Below are positions 1 to 11,290 of a stretch of DNA of 64,000 nt, piece after piece. The position numbers were made by a program, and so were the translations under genes. The first letter of the stretch is position 1. Every line of letters begins with the position of its first letter. A model generated the notes under the pieces. It was not told where the DNA came from and searched no databases. It saw nothing but the letters and a program-made list of their open reading frames with translations. Source of the stretch: Zoroaster sp. YZ-2022 (taxonomy: Eukaryota; Echinodermata; Asteroidea; Forcipulatida; Zoroasteridae); assembly GCA_029582265.1 (NCBI GenBank), contig CM055823.1, forward strand, positions 6,076,001 through 6,140,000, read 5' to 3'.

Positions 1-510
1 AAAGGACCTGTAGTATATAGAGAATTAGCTGTTGCAAACTGCTTACCAACCTAAAGGACCTGTGGTATAAATAGAGAATTAGCTGTTGCAAACTGCTTAC
101 CAACCTGAAGGACCTGTAGTATAAATAGAGAATTAGCTGTTGCAAACTGCTTACCAACCTAAAGGAACTGTAGTATAAATAGAGAATTAGCTGTTGCAAA
201 CTGCTTACCAACCTAAAGGACCTGTGGTATAAATAGAGCATTAGCTGTTGCAAACTGCTTACCAACCTAAAGGACCTGTGGTATAAATAGAGCATTAGCT
301 GTTGCAAACTGCTTACCAACCTAAAGGACCTGTGGTATAAATAGAGCATTAGCTGTTGCAAACTGCTTACCAACCTAAAGGACCTGTAGTATAAATAGAG
401 AATTAGCTGTTGCAAACTGCTTACCAACCTAAGGGACCTGTAGTATAAATAGAGAATTAGCTGTTGCAAACTGCTTACCAACCTAACTAAAGGACCTGTA
501 TAGTATAAAT
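1..510. repeat. 54-bp tandem satellite, about nine copies
   Basis: Head-to-tail copies of a 54-bp unit beginning AAAGGACCTGTRGTATAAAT. Full units start near 1, 53, 107, 161, 215, 269, 323, 377 and 431, followed by a degenerate partial unit to about 510. Units differ by only one or two bases (TAGTATA or TGGTATA, GAATTAG or GCATTAG), so the array is recently homogenised. It reaches the window edge and probably continues to the left. 511-854 is AT-rich with nothing else visible. Confidence 0.95.
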
Positions 511-854
511 GCAAAATAATTGTTATTGGCCTTACGTTACGTACGAACCTAGCTAGCAGGTTCTTTCCCAAAGGCAAAGTTGTTATATTTAATTGTAAAT
601 ATATCGTCAAATTCTCTAAAATGTGAGCATATTTTTTGATAAATTGTCAGAGATTAGTTTTTTGACATATTTCTTGAAAACTAGAGGGTTAAAATGAATA
701 CTAAAGGTGTACTTTAAGTGATTTAATTATGTAAAATTTTGTATCAAATAATTTTAAAATTTTAAAATTTTTAAATTCATATGTTATAAATATATAAGAA
801 TTAAAGAGACAATATTATCGTCACGATCAGAGCAGACTGTCAACAGGGCATATA

Positions 855-1130
855 TACTACTCAAAACAATTTAGGGAACACCGGAATAATCTCAGTTAAA
901 GCAAGATCATTTATTTCAGATAAACACAATGTTTCACAGAATTGATGAGAAACAACTGCACAATGAAACAGATGATAAAGGATGCATGTAGTGATTACAC
1001 ATTTCATGACATGACTACTGAAAGAGAGAGGGGGTTGCAAATGAAAATCCCGGTTCATGGAACAGTTCAATAACGGGTGTGACCACCTCTTGCAGTAAAT
1101 CCGGTGTTGCCTAAATTGTTTTGAGTAGTA
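855..1130. mobile_element. 276-bp MITE with 30-bp terminal inverted repeats, copy 1
   Basis: The left terminus at 855-884 (TACTACTCAAAACAATTTAG and onward) is repeated in inverse at 1101-1130 with one mismatch. TA dinucleotides flank both ends, consistent with a Tc1/mariner-type target duplication. A second copy lies at 55731-55981. There is no transposase, so it is non-autonomous. The 69-codon minus-strand frame inside is shared with the second copy but is explained by common descent of the element. Confidence 0.85.
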
Positions 1131-1472
1131 TATAATCGATGTCCTAGTTTAATTAAGATGAACATAGTGACTGAAAATTACTGACTCATTTATGCAGCAG
1201 CAACGGTAATATGACCCTATCGTGTGGGTATAATTTTTCAGTCAATGAGTTAATCTAAAACTAATTTAAATTCAAAATTTTCTTCGTGTCGAATCTTACT
1301 GAATAAAGAGTTGTCACTTGTAGCTCTGAAAGGTTTACACCCACTGTTGTCTCAGTTTGTTTCTTTTATCAAATATTGGTGATAAATTTGTCGTATAAGC
1401 ATCTGTTTTATGTTTGGCTTCTACAGTGAGTTGGTGTGTATCCCTAACCGTCACTGACAGTCATTTGACGGG

Positions 1473-2127
1473 ATGGCTGCCTATTGCACTTCGTGTGTCC
1501 AATCCCCGTTCCTTAAACACTCCATCCGGTCGATTCTCTCCGAGGACCTTCCTAAAACAAATTCGCATCTTGTCCCCAAACCTCTAAAGATCGACCCATC
1601 TGACCAGACGAGCCCCGTGCACAGGAGTTCCCCGTCTGAATTCTTTACAACTATTCCCCCCGATGAAGGTTGCTCGACTGTCTCCCAGAGCTCTAACTCC
1701 AACGAACATGTCCAAAGTCCATCCTCTGAAGAACTGTGTGATGATGACGCTGACCCTACCTTTGCATCTCCATCTACAGAGAAGGGACAAATAAACACCC
1801 CTAAAAACTCCATCCAGCCCCGCCCCATATCGCCAACCCTCGCACCAGAACAACACTACCCGTGTATACCCTCCATCAGGCCCATGTTTGGACCGTACTC
1901 TCGCCCGATGTTCGTGGGTGATCTCACGGCGTGGTATCACCACCTCAGTGCGGTCCGGTCAGCCAGTCGTTGGTCACCCCTCATGATGCCGGGATTCTCA
2001 GTGTATCCACCCGTCGAATTCACCGGGCGCACATGGGTAAGGTCAGGTGGTGACTTCGTGCTTCATTCCGGAGACATGATCGGAGATGAACTGGCTAATC
2101 GCGAAGGAACCAATAACTTTTCTCCGG
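1473..2127 (+). CDS. ISX: ISX-like exon 1
   Basis: Encodes residues 1-218 plus one base. The start ATG has G at -3 and +4, a good initiation context. The region is rich in Ser and Pro and likely disordered, apart from an eh1/octapeptide-like [14 protein letters not shown] near the N-terminus, in the same place as the FSIEAIL motif I recall in vertebrate ISX. The donor is CCGG/GTAAGG. An alternative donor (ATGG/GTAAGG) lies at about 2035; the later one was chosen because it joins in frame to exon 2, but the other has not been excluded. Confidence 0.65.
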
Positions 2128-3235
2128 GTAAGGAAATGTGTTATGTAAATATATACCTCCAAAAATGCATACAATATAATGAAAAGAAACATTAATTAGT
2201 ACCAGACGTCTATTACCTACATACTGTTAGTACAAACAAGCCTCTTAAAAGTCATGAAAACTGTATTAAAAAAAAATTAAAAAAACATATTTGCATGTTT
2301 TCTCTGAAATGAACGTATTCCTGATGGAATAATTTTGTTAGCGTAATTAGGAATTATTTTGTCGAATTGATATGACGTTGCCGTCTGTAAAACTTTTTGT
2401 AAAACATCAAAAACACGTCGCAATTGTTCGTCTTTTTCTCAAAAAACGTGTGCACCTTTCACAGGGTTTATGATATAATTCTTGAAAATCAGAGGGTTTG
2501 AATTAACATACGCTACCAATTACTAATGTTGTACCTTCCCTTGATCCGACCCTGACGTAAAACACCTGATGGCAGGTGCGCGCGCAAACCTCACATAATT
2601 GTTGCGCCCGAGCTGACCGCCTTTATTGAATCCACATCGGGTCAAACATCCGTTAAAATGTACACGTGCATGGTATTATAAATTAACTCACAAAAAGCAT
2701 GATAATAAGTACGATGAGTGATTTGTACTTCATACTTCTGAACAAATGATTCCACACAGGGCCGTAGCAGAAGGGGGGGGGTGACACCCCCATATCGATT
2801 TTCAGTCGACAAATCGAGCTTCAGTAGAGTCGATAAAATCGAGGCTCAGTAGAGTCGATAAAATCGGGCCTCGGTTGGCAAATAAAACATCAAATCAAGA
2901 CATCGAAGCAGATTTGTCTTTTGTTTTAACTTCAACAAGTAACAATTTTTATTTTCTCAAAGATGAAAGCGATTTACACGGACACATTTCTCAGCACACA
3001 AATTTGCTTTGCGAAGAAAATTTATGCTTAGCAAAAAATAGGAAACCTCCATAAATGCCACAAAATGTAGATAGCTTCTAGCAAGTTCTCGGCAACATTT
3101 TGCTAAACTACATTTGCTAAGCAATGATTCTCTGCTTAGCAGCTTCTTCAGAGTAGGCCATGGTCTTTCTCTGTGGACTTTAAACTCATTGTAGCTAATA
3201 TTATCATTTTCATCATACTTTTTTTATTTTTTTTA

Positions 3236-3271
<36 letters not shown>

Positions 3272-6200
3272 ATTTAAAAAAAAAATTAAACCTTAGAACA
3301 CACAACCCTTTTACCCTTCTTAATCAGATTTTACAAGTTATAATGATAAATCATACAACACATCTAACATTAAATATTCGTATCCACAACCCACTATTTT
3401 GTTGGTATATTTTTTCTTCCTTTCGTGCCGACTTGACAAAGTCTGAATCTTTATAATCAGTCGTCACTCTCATTCTACGCACTTCTTGGAATAGTTTTAA
3501 TCCATTTGTCCACGGTGATAGAATTAACGTTTTTGCATAATTATCGTGAGATATGTTTAGGGCTAAATAAACCTTATGTTTATTTATAATCAAAACATTT
3601 GCTAAGCAATGATTCTCTGCTTAGCAGCTTCTTCAGATTAAGCCATGGTCTTTCTCTGTGGACTTTAAACTCATTGTAGCTAACTGACACCAACTATTAC
3701 AATGAATACAACTTTATTTACTGTCTTATTGACGTAGTTTATTTTATAATTCTAGCAGTTATCTCCAAGGCCTATATAATTTATAACGGGGTTATTTTAT
3801 TGGTTGGTGGTTGTAAAACGTAAACGGTGTTTGAATGGTAAACAGAACAAAATCACATGGAATGCTTGTACTAAAGTTAGCCTCACTGCCTTGAAATGCT
3901 CGTTTGTTGGGGTGGGGGAAGCTTGTACTAAACTTAGCCTCACTGCCTTGAAATGGCTCAGTGCGGGAGGGGGAAGATTTGATTAATCTTAGGCTCACTA
4001 CCTTGAAATGGCTCACTCAATTGATGAGATGGGGAGGGGAAGCTTGTACTAAACTGACCCTCACTGCCTTGAAATGGCTCAATTATGGGGTGCGTGAGGG
4101 GAAAGATTTTACTCATCTTATGCTCACTGCCTTGAAATGGCTCATTTGATGGGGTAAGGGGAAGCTTGTACTAAACTTAGCTTCCCTGCCTTCAAATGGC
4201 TCGATTGATGGAGTAGGGGAGGGTTATTAACATGCTTTTTGGATATACAAAAATACCGACATAAAAATCTTGGATATTTTTCATGTTTTACAATGCAAAA
4301 ACGCTGGTGTTCAACAGCTTGTATTCGAGTCCTCAAGTCCGAGTCCGAGTCCGAGTCCGAGTCCTCAGTGTCGAGTCCGAGTCTCGATTCACAAAATATT
4401 GAGTCCGAGTCTCGATTCACAAAATATTGAGTCCGAGTTCAAGTCACGAGTCCCGAACGACGAGTCCAAGTCCGAGTCATCAGTCCGAGTCTCGTTTCGC
4501 GAATGTTGAGTCTGAGATCAAGTCACGAGTCCGGAACGTCGAGTCCGAGTCACGAGTCCGAGCCACTAAAAAGTGACTCGAGTTCGAGTCCAAGTCACGA
4601 GTCATACAAGTCTTTCAAAACTAAAAACCAAATGTGTTTAATTTATAATTGACAGCTCGTCCAATATATGAACTTCAAATGCAACCACTATTACATGGTA
4701 ATCTCGAAAAACGAAATCACAGTTTTACATAAAACACAACACTGATATCAAACAGACAAATGAACAATCTGAAAGCATTTTCAATGGCTTTTGAAATTTT
4801 CGCTCGCAATGAAAATAAACTGAAACTTTAACATATTGGTTCTGTACATAGCTTTTTGATTCGTACAAAGTATGGATGCATTTACAGACATTTTACCTGG
4901 AGTATAAACTGGTTTTAAACGGCATTGCCCCAAATTCAACCCTTATCCCGTTGTTTCTGAGAATGTTCCATATTATTTTGACTCCGTAGTGTCCTAGACT
5001 TAGAAGCGAACACAGTCAATTTGCGGCTGACTTTGACTGATCTCTGTTCCCTGGCAACATTAATGACCGCTATATTTACAGTTAATAGAAGCAATTGTAC
5101 AGAGTAAATAAAGGCAGTGTCGGGTACCAGCGAGTCAAAGAGATCGTCCTTAATTGCCGCCGTTATTGGAGATTTTTATTCTGTGTAACCAAGCTTAGAT
5201 GTGCATTGTAAGCCGACATCACTACATAGTTTCTATGACGAACCTTAAAAATTACGGCTCGTATTACATCGCCACACTCATAACCCTACGACATGGTTTA
5301 TTGTTTTACAACTGTGCCGTAATTAGACCAGCTGAAAAGTCGATAAACTGTGGTATAAAGTAATTAAATTGAGCCATATATAACTTCCCCCGATGGTGGC
5401 CTACTTCGGCGTCTTTGTGGCACTTAAGAAATGACCTAGCAACCGGTAATATCACATTAGCTACTATATTTTCATTGTGAAGAAGTTGTGAAGAACATTA
5501 TTCTTGGTTAATTAAAACATTTTGCCGATTAATTAATTAAAGTCACTGTGTACTATTAATGTAATGCGCCTTGAGCACCAATTTGGTGGATACGTGCGCC
5601 ATATAAGTCTACATTATTATTATTATTATTATTCGTAATCTCATAACTGATTGCAGTTTTTGGTGGTATCAAACATCACTTGAAATATTTCTGTAGTAAA
5701 ATTAGTGAAATATTATTTCCAGAATATTTCTGTAGTAAAATTCATTAAATATTATTTCCAAAATATTTCATGGGCTGTTTCATATATCATAAACTTAACA
5801 AGCTATCAAAAATCTAATTTCCTCTCTTTTATTATTTTTTTTGCAGATGTAAATATGACGACACAGAATGTCTTGTCAGTTGACTTATCGACCTCATCTC
5901 AACAGTCGTCAATATCAGTCAAACACCCAAGTAAATCTCAGCCCCAGCGGAAGAAGCTGAACACTCCCTCGACGTCAAAGTCTGTCATATCTCCGTTTAT
6001 AACTGATATAAAATTCCCAGCTCAAAAATCTATGTCCAAAGAGTCTCACGAAAGAGACGAAAACGATCTGGTGTCGTCGGATGATTGTTCGCTTTTTCTG
6101 ACAGACAATAAAGAGTCCCTCCAAAGACCTTTGGATGGATTTTTTCAGAGAAAATCACAGGAAGGGTTGCCAAGGAAACAATATGTTTTCGGCGGGACTT

Positions 6201-9064
6201 TGCAGGACGCAGAGGGGGAAATGGTTGGACAGAGTGACCTGTCCAAGTGTTTGATGCCTGAAATCTCAAGCATGATTGCACAGGAGAAGATAAACAGTAG
6301 GATGGTCAGTCGAAGCCCAACTGGTAAGACACAAACAAACTGTCATCAGTGTTGAATCTTTCGTTGCTGTAAAGTTAAATACCCCCGAGTGTTAAACGTG
6401 TGGTGAAGGAGAATAGAATTTTTTTTGACTGAATGAACTCAAATTTGAAGATGTTTATCATCATTTGGCAAACCAGTCACGTCACTCCTTTTATCTGGTT
6501 ATATATTTTATAATACAGGACACCCAGGACACTGATCAGGACACTGATCTCTATTTTACTGACTGGATATATTAATGGTTGGCCCATTGGTGCCTAATTA
6601 ATTACTGAAGCCATCACAAGGGCCATTTAACCACTCACATACAAAAGGAATGCACATACAATACTATGGTAATTCTCCCTGTGTAGCATTGTAAAGCGTG
6701 GTTTATGAGAGTGGTAACATGGCACACAGTGGCTTCACTGTAAGCACGTGACCCCTCGATCCATTCAGTATAATAGAGATCATTGATTGCAATGTGTTGC
6801 TTATGCTATAATATAGCAGTGGTACAACGTGGCATGCAGTGGCTTCAATGTAAGAGCATGACCCTCGATCCATTCAGTATAATAGAGATCAGTGAATCGG
6901 GAGAAACGTTTCCCAGCATGCAACATTGAATTTCATTTTTTTTTTCTCTCTAAATTCAGATTACGACCAAGCAAACGAGAAGAGCGCCACCAAGCGACAA
7001 CGCCGAATACGCACGACGTTTACACCAGAGCAGCTACGGGAGCTTGCGTACGTTTTTCAAATGACGCATTACCCGGATGTTCACACACGTGATATTCTGA
7101 CCGCAAAAACAGGCCTAGGGGAACAAAGAGTACAGGTTTGAAATGATTTTATAAAAAAATCACAGAATTTATGATTAAGATTTGTAGTTTTGCATGGTGA
7201 AGAGGATAAATAAAGACTGCGGTGACACCATGTGAAAAAAAATCTCTTTTGAGTAGTAATTAGTTCTGAAAAGAACTGATGCAGTTACAACTTGACGTTT
7301 CGATCAGTATGCTCTGATCGTCTTCAGGAGACGATCAGAGCATACTGTTCGAAACGTCGAGTTTAACTACCATTTTTCAGAACTAATTACGACTCAAAAG
7401 ATATTTTTTCACATGGTGTCACCGCAAAAACAGTCTTTACTAGTGATTTTTGCTCGAATATTATTCTCCGTGCTAATACTATTACCGAATTGTTTATTAA
7501 AATTAATCATTTTGATCACCGCACAACATTTTATTTTATGAAAATGTTTCAGAACAAAAATCTGTTAAAACCAAAAAAATCCTTGACATTGTCGTTAGGT
7601 ATAGCATGTGTTCACTAACTAGTCCAGTAATTAGCCTTTCGTCAAGGCGCATGCGGCATCACGGATAGTATACACCAAGCTTGAAAAAAGACCAGCGCAG
7701 CCTGTTCAGCGTGTAGCTGAAGTCGCTTGCTCTTTTGTGGTAAAGTTTTGCAAATTCTTTCGAGATCATTATGTTTTATAGTTTCCTTATTTTCAAATAA
7801 TCTTTTTTTTAAATTTAATGAATAGCGGGAATAGTCTATAATCAATACTTTATTTGTTTGTTTTTAGATTTGGTTCCAGAACCGCCGTGCAAAATGGCGA
7901 AAGTACGAGCGCTTGGGAAATTTTGGAGGATTACAAGACCTGAAAATAACTCATATAGTACCCGCACCAAAGTCATTTCCACGTATTGATTACATGGTAA
8001 GTCATCATCATCGTTGCAGGCGACCACAAGCTTTGTCCATGTTACTCTTGAGCTGTTTCTGAGATCAGCATCCCTTCTGAATCTCCAAGCAATTTTTAGA
8101 TGTAGCTCAGGAACGTTGTTGGTTGGCGACCTCTATGTTTTTTGTCATGAGACAGTATATAGATTGGTGAAAGTCTTGCGTCGGGTGATAAACAATTGAT
8201 TTAATTTTTGTAGTATAGCACTGTATACTCAGTGCTTTTCAAGTGTCTGTGAAAAAAAAATCGATTCGAACCCACGACATCCTGCTTACTAGTGCTGAAG
8301 TCTTAACCTCTCGACCACCGAGCTTGCCTGATGTCGATTGGCTGGCTAGAATCCTATAGCAGCGGGTTCCGTGATAGATATCGGTTGGTGAGATTCTTGC
8401 GTCGGGTGATAAACAATTGCCCTACACCGACGTGTGTATAGCACTGCATACTCATTGCTTTCCGAGCGTCTGTGAAAAAAACTTCACAGGCGAATCTGGC
8501 AGGATTCGAACCTTTCTGCTTTCTGGAGTAAATATTGACAGTACGTTCTGGCTACTTCCTCTTTGTTCATTCGAAGGACATGACTGATGAATTGTAGTTG
8601 CTGTTGTTGGAGTAGATGAATAAGACGATTGGTCTGTTTTTTCCATGGGTTGTAGCTCTATGGTTTTTTCGTAGCTTGTTGTGTTTGGGATGTGGACGTA
8701 CATCCCATGGTAAGTAAGTACAGAATGAAAATATCGCTGTCCTTTCGATCAACAGTGATCTAAAACAACGCCCTCAACAGCTCATGCACGGTGCGAATAA
8801 AGGCTATGTATGTTTTGTTTTTAATATTTTAATTTCTGTTCTATTCATATCAAACAGAAGCGCGACCCAAGTGTTTACACAGAATGCTCAATGGCTGATG
8901 AATATTCAACCTACGAGAGACTGTCGTCGTATCCAGTCATCCAATCAGCTGCCGGCATAGCCATACCAGCCCCGCCTATTATAGCTTCCTTGTCGCCGAA
9001 TTATGTCAGACCAAGAGAGGGCGCCCTTTATAATGGCCAAAAGTGTTCCAGAATTTCAACTTGA
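1473..9064 (+). CDS. ISX: Paired-class homeobox transcription factor, ISX-like (five exons)
   Basis: Spliced CDS: 1473-2127, 5847-6323, 6960-7135, 7868-7996 and 8858-9064, giving 547 aa. All introns are GT-AG and the phases match (1, 1, 0, 0). The homeodomain is at residues 391-450 and has F8, R5, W48, F49, Q50, N51, R53 and the recognition helix [14 protein letters not shown]. The intron between homeodomain residues 46 and 47 is typical of paired-class genes. No paired domain or OAR motif is visible. The THYPDVHxR segment and the tail after helix 3 ([10 protein letters not shown]) resemble vertebrate ISX more than VSX, OTX or ARX as I recall them. An eh1-like repressor motif (HSIRSIL) lies near residues 16-22. 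Expected role: a nuclear DNA-binding regulator; ISX controls vitamin A and carotenoid genes in the vertebrate gut, which is family knowledge and not shown here. Orthology is inferred. Confidence 0.75.
2128..3110. other. ISX-like intron 1, first part: little recognisable
   Basis: AT-rich non-coding sequence. A short 24-bp tandem (CTCAGTAGAGTCGATAAAAT) is repeated about three times at 2810-2872, and a G-run occurs at 2773-2781. The stretch 3000-3110 contains TGCTAAGCA-type sequence related to the elements at 34565 and 55340. No exon is evident. Confidence 0.5.
3111..3683 (-). mobile_element. Poly(A)-tailed retrosequence bounded by 88-bp direct repeats
   Basis: The segments 3111-3198 and 3597-3683 are near-identical direct repeats beginning CATTTGCTAAGCAATG. 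Between them, read on the minus strand, is an open frame of about 80 codons (3593-3351), then a 3' UTR-like stretch with AATAAA, then about 40 A residues (the T-run at 3231-3273 on the plus strand). This is the layout of a retroposed transcript fragment. The encoded peptide (containing [18 protein letters not shown]) is not one I recognise. Simple local duplication with a poly(T) tract is the alternative. Confidence 0.55.
3855..4215. repeat. Degenerate 60-bp minisatellite
   Basis: About six imperfect copies of a unit containing ACTAAACTTAGCCTCACTGC followed by CTTGAAATGGCTCA. The copies vary in the GGGGAAGCTTGTACT part. Short open frames on both strands here are artefacts of the repeat. Confidence 0.85.
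4325..4610. repeat. GAGTCCGA-type simple repeat
   Basis: A degenerate array of GAGTCC/GAGTCACGAGTC motifs. It begins as near-perfect GAGTCC hexamers at 4335-4365 and decays to the right, including a duplicated unit GTCTCGATTCACAAAATATT at 4381-4430. Confidence 0.9.
4611..5557. other. ISX-like intron 1, last part: nothing recognised
   Basis: AT-rich unique-looking sequence without long open frames, inverted repeats or similarity to the window's other repeats that I can see. Confidence 0.4.
5558..5632 (+). mobile_element. SINE-A, 3' tail fragment
   Basis: Matches the last 75 bp of the full-length SINE-A at 57383-57747 (GCGCCTTGAGCACCA, then GGATACGTGCGCCATATAAG) and ends in an ATT microsatellite tail. 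5' truncated. Confidence 0.85.
5847..6323 (+). CDS. ISX: ISX-like exon 2
   Basis: Encodes residues 219-377. The acceptor is a T-rich tract ending TTTTGCAG. The first two bases complete a GAT codon split with exon 1, and the frame then stays open to the donor ACTG/GTAAGA. The sequence is low-complexity Ser/Gln/Lys-rich with no recognised domain, the usual linker between an eh1 motif and a homeodomain. An initiator Met (residue 222) sits near its start, so a shorter isoform starting here is possible. Confidence 0.65.
6716..6893. repeat. Tandem duplication of about 117 bp in ISX-like intron 2
   Basis: A block around 6722-6783 (CAGTGGCTTCACTGTAAGCA, then GATCCATTCAGTATAATAG) recurs at 6837-6893 with a few substitutions. 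The second copy ends about 65 bp before the acceptor of the homeobox exon. Confidence 0.75.
6960..7135 (+). CDS. ISX: ISX-like exon 3, homeodomain residues 1-46
   Basis: Residues 378-436. A basic lead-in (KRQRRIR) precedes RTTFTPEQL, helix 1, helix 2 and the start of helix 3 (GEQRVQ). The acceptor is TCTCTAAATTCAG and the donor ACAG/GTTTGA. Position 17 is Ala where Glu is usual, and position 19 is Val, so the helix 1 partners of the common 17-52 and 19-30 salt bridges are absent. Confidence 0.9.
7185..7445. mobile_element. Palindromic foldback element F, full copy
   Basis: Almost the whole element is one inverted repeat. The left arm starts at GTAGTTTTGCATGGTGAAG and runs through GCGGTGACACCATGTG and GAACTGATGCAGTTAC to CGATCAGTATGCTCTGATCG; the right arm reverses this. 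Related copies, complete or partial, are at 10275, 36340, 38447, 39485, 46688, 51657, 60510 and 62450. Located in ISX-like intron 3. No coding capacity. Confidence 0.85.
7868..7996 (+). CDS. ISX: ISX-like exon 4, recognition helix
   Basis: Residues 437-479. It begins exactly at homeodomain position 47 with [14 protein letters not shown]. Gln at position 50 predicts a TAATTG/TAATTA-type preference, as for other Q50 paired-class factors. It continues with [10 protein letters not shown], the ISX-like extension. Acceptor TGTTTTTAG, donor CATG/GTAAGT, phase 0 on both sides. Confidence 0.9.
8150..8400 (-). mobile_element. SINE-B copy (tRNA-derived)
   Basis: The minus-strand reading carries a tRNA-like head: GGTGGTCGAGAGGTTAAGAC (A-box type) then GGGTTCGAATC (B-box type), followed on the plus-strand left by the body TATAGCACTGTATACTCAGTG. 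Same family as 39570-39772, 46029-46170 and 56195-56470. It lies in ISX-like intron 4. Confidence 0.75.
8401..8530 (-). mobile_element. Second adjacent SINE-B fragment
   Basis: Begins again with CCCTACACCGACGTGTGTATAG and reaches the B-box region (GATTCGAACC on the plus strand) near 8500, then is truncated. It is directly tandem to the preceding copy. Confidence 0.7.
8858..9064 (+). CDS. ISX: ISX-like exon 5, C-terminus
   Basis: Residues 480-547 and the stop TGA at 9062-9064. Acceptor CATATCAAACAG. The tail is rich in Tyr, Ser, Pro and Ile with no OAR motif. A possible polyadenylation signal AATAAA is at 9403-9408, so the 3' UTR may be about 360 bp. Confidence 0.8.
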   Translation, partial: KRDPSVYTECSMADEYSTYERLSSYPVIQSAAGIAIPAPPIIASLSPNYVRPREGALYNGQKCSRIST

Positions 9065-9740
9065 CGCCTGAAGGCGAGGCAACGCGAAGTGTTTGGAATG
9101 GGCACTATAGCCTGATACCTGAACCAAAAAGGTCCGGATACTGGGACTAATAATTCATAGAGCTGCTAAGCTGATACTTTTGCTAAGCAATATAAAACAG
9201 AGTACCAGCCAAATGCATAGATTTGTATATGAAAGCTTGGCTGGTACTAAAGAAAGAAATCCGCTAAATGCATTTTCCTTGTAAACATTTCTGCTATAAT
9301 ATCTTTGAAATTGCCCTTATGTTTTCATTCCGTTGGATGGCAGTAGATATCATGATATATTCATTAATTGAAAAGGAATTTTTTTTCCAAAAAGGATCAC
9401 AAAATAAACAGTATGAAAACTTCCATTGCTACCACTTTAAAACTAAGCTAGAACCAAAAACTGAAGACTTGTTTTAGTCAATGTAAAAAGATGTAAATAG
9501 GCCTATAGTACGCTCTTAATGTAAATAATTGCTCATAGGGGCAGAGGCAGTTTAACAACTGCCTTGTTCTGGACTAGTTACCCCTCCCAGTCGCACCCGT
9601 GAAGAGGCTGGTTATTAACTTGTCTTGTTTCGGTGCGAGGGGCTGGTTTCTTCAGTGTGGAGTCGTTGTAACAACTCAATGACTTAGTAGCCCCCACCTT
9701 GGAATGGCCATTGGCCTTGTATGGGGCGATTTGCATAAAA

Positions 9741-9922
9741 AGAGAGAGTGAAAAAACACTCTTTCAAAGAGCTATATGGCGGACAAGTCTTTTTGGAGTG
9801 GATAAAGAGTGAATTGGTAGCCTTTTACTGTATTTTTCACTCGAATCAGAGTGGGTTTCACTCCAAAAAGACTTGTCCGCCATATAGCTCTATAAACGAG
9901 TGGTTTTTCACTCTTTTACAAT
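9741..9922. mobile_element. Foldback element downstream of the ISX-like gene
   Basis: A perfect 33-bp inverted repeat, 9768-9800 against 9859-9891 (AGAGCTATATGGCGGACAAG and its continuation), is embedded in a longer imperfect palindrome with outer arms of GAGTGAAAAAACACTC type. Likely a palindromic MITE; a structured RNA is the alternative. Confidence 0.7.
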
Positions 9923-10274
9923 GAGAGAGTACGTTAGCGTACATTATCATTGGTTTGTACAGTGTGTATCCTCAACCGACTGCAATTGTTTTCCTGCAGA
10001 TACGGTATTGTCATAACCTTCTTGCAGCTGTTACAGATTAACTGTTATATAGAGATGTAAATCTATTAAATTTTAATAAATTCACCTACATTTTGCAGTT
10101 ACACTTTGTAGATTAGTGGTTGTGCACGCTCGCATAACGCAGGCCGAGTTTGATTCAATGTGAGGTCGGATGTTTTTTAGTTTCGCAGTGGCGTAGCTAG
10201 CCAAGGCTGAGGCGGGTGAGCGCCCCCACATGTTCACAAAATAGTGTAATTATATTACTTCACGAATAATCTGT

Positions 10275-10435
10275 AGATTTTGAGTAAAGACTATTTGCGG
10301 TGACACCATGTCGAAATTCTCTTTTGAGTTAGTAAATAGTTCTGAAATAAACAGGTTTCAAAAATATTTTCTACTCAAAGGAGGATTTCTACATGGTCAC
10401 CGCAACTGTCTTTATCCCGTTGACCATGTAAAGCT
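10275..10435. mobile_element. Shortened foldback element F
   Basis: Contains GCGGTGACACCATGT and its inverse CATGGTCACCGC, with a shortened centre that lacks the GATCAGTATGCTCTGATC core. A diverged deletion derivative of the family at 7185-7445. Confidence 0.7.
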
Positions 10436-11079
10436 ACAAGTCTTACTATAGATTGTGCTTAGACTTTGAATCTCAACGTACATTTGATTTTGAGTGAAAA
10501 TTCCGATCGAAACATTCCGACCTTCATCAGCGGTTGATATAATTGATATGTTGATATGTTGTATGTTAAATGTGAATAAATTAATTATTGGGTGTTCGTG
10601 AGACAGCGCGAACACCTCTTGAAATTGTTCGGTTTTCTTTATGTTGAATTACGATTCTTGTAAATAAAGATATTATATAATAGGCTAATTGAAGTGTGGA
10701 AATAATGTCAGTTTATTACCTTATAAGACCATCACACTGTAAAAATGGTGTTTAGAATTTTGTGACGCGGCGGTCGGTGGGGGCGCTGTTGCAACTCGAG
10801 TGCCAGTGCCTCCTTCCAATCTGATCACCGTGGTACAAATAAATTTATCTTCCCCAAGTCCGTTGGATTGAAATATACAACCAGGCAGCCAACAAATATT
10901 ATCACTGGAGAGATGGACTACAACGTAAGAACTAAGAATGACGCCTGTCAGTTTCAACAATTTATTTACATCTCAACTCAAATTTAAAATTGTTAAAATT
11001 ATAGCAATCATACAATAATGTTGTGCTCTGTTTAACTCCGTCAATACTCTAAACGTAGCCCTCCGCTCTAAGCTAATGA

Positions 11080-11290
11080 ATAATTACTCCGCCAGTCCCA
11101 GACTGACGGTTATCGTCAGCTACCGGCTGATGAATTTAAGTTACTCCGCCAGTCCCAGACTGGGTTAAACGTCTTAATCGCCAGCTCTCCCCTGAATATA
11201 AAATAATTACTCCACCAGTCCCAGACTGGGTTATCGTCAGCTACCGGCTGATGAATTTAAGTTACTCCGCCCGTCCCGGATAGATGCACA
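11080..11290. repeat. Tandem duplication with TCCGCCAGTCCCAGACTG motif
   Basis: The block ATTACTCCGCCAGTCCCAGA followed by GTTATCGTCAGCTACCGGCT occurs at about 11083 and again at about 11205, with a further CCAGTCCCAGACTGG at 11150. The unit is about 120 bp. The motif CTGATAATTACAGCGAGC also recurs at 11448 and 11795, suggesting a larger decayed element over 11080-11850. Confidence 0.7.

Noticed and set aside
1..510. CRISPR-like regular repeats
   Set aside because: Units are contiguous with no variable spacers, in a eukaryotic intron-bearing sequence; it is a satellite.
861..1070. 69-codon frame shared with 55669-55881
   Set aside because: Lies inside two copies of the same MITE, and similarity reflects shared ancestry of the element.
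7185..7445. Structured non-coding RNA
   Set aside because: The palindrome recurs at several other sites with insertions and deletions, so it is a foldback mobile element.
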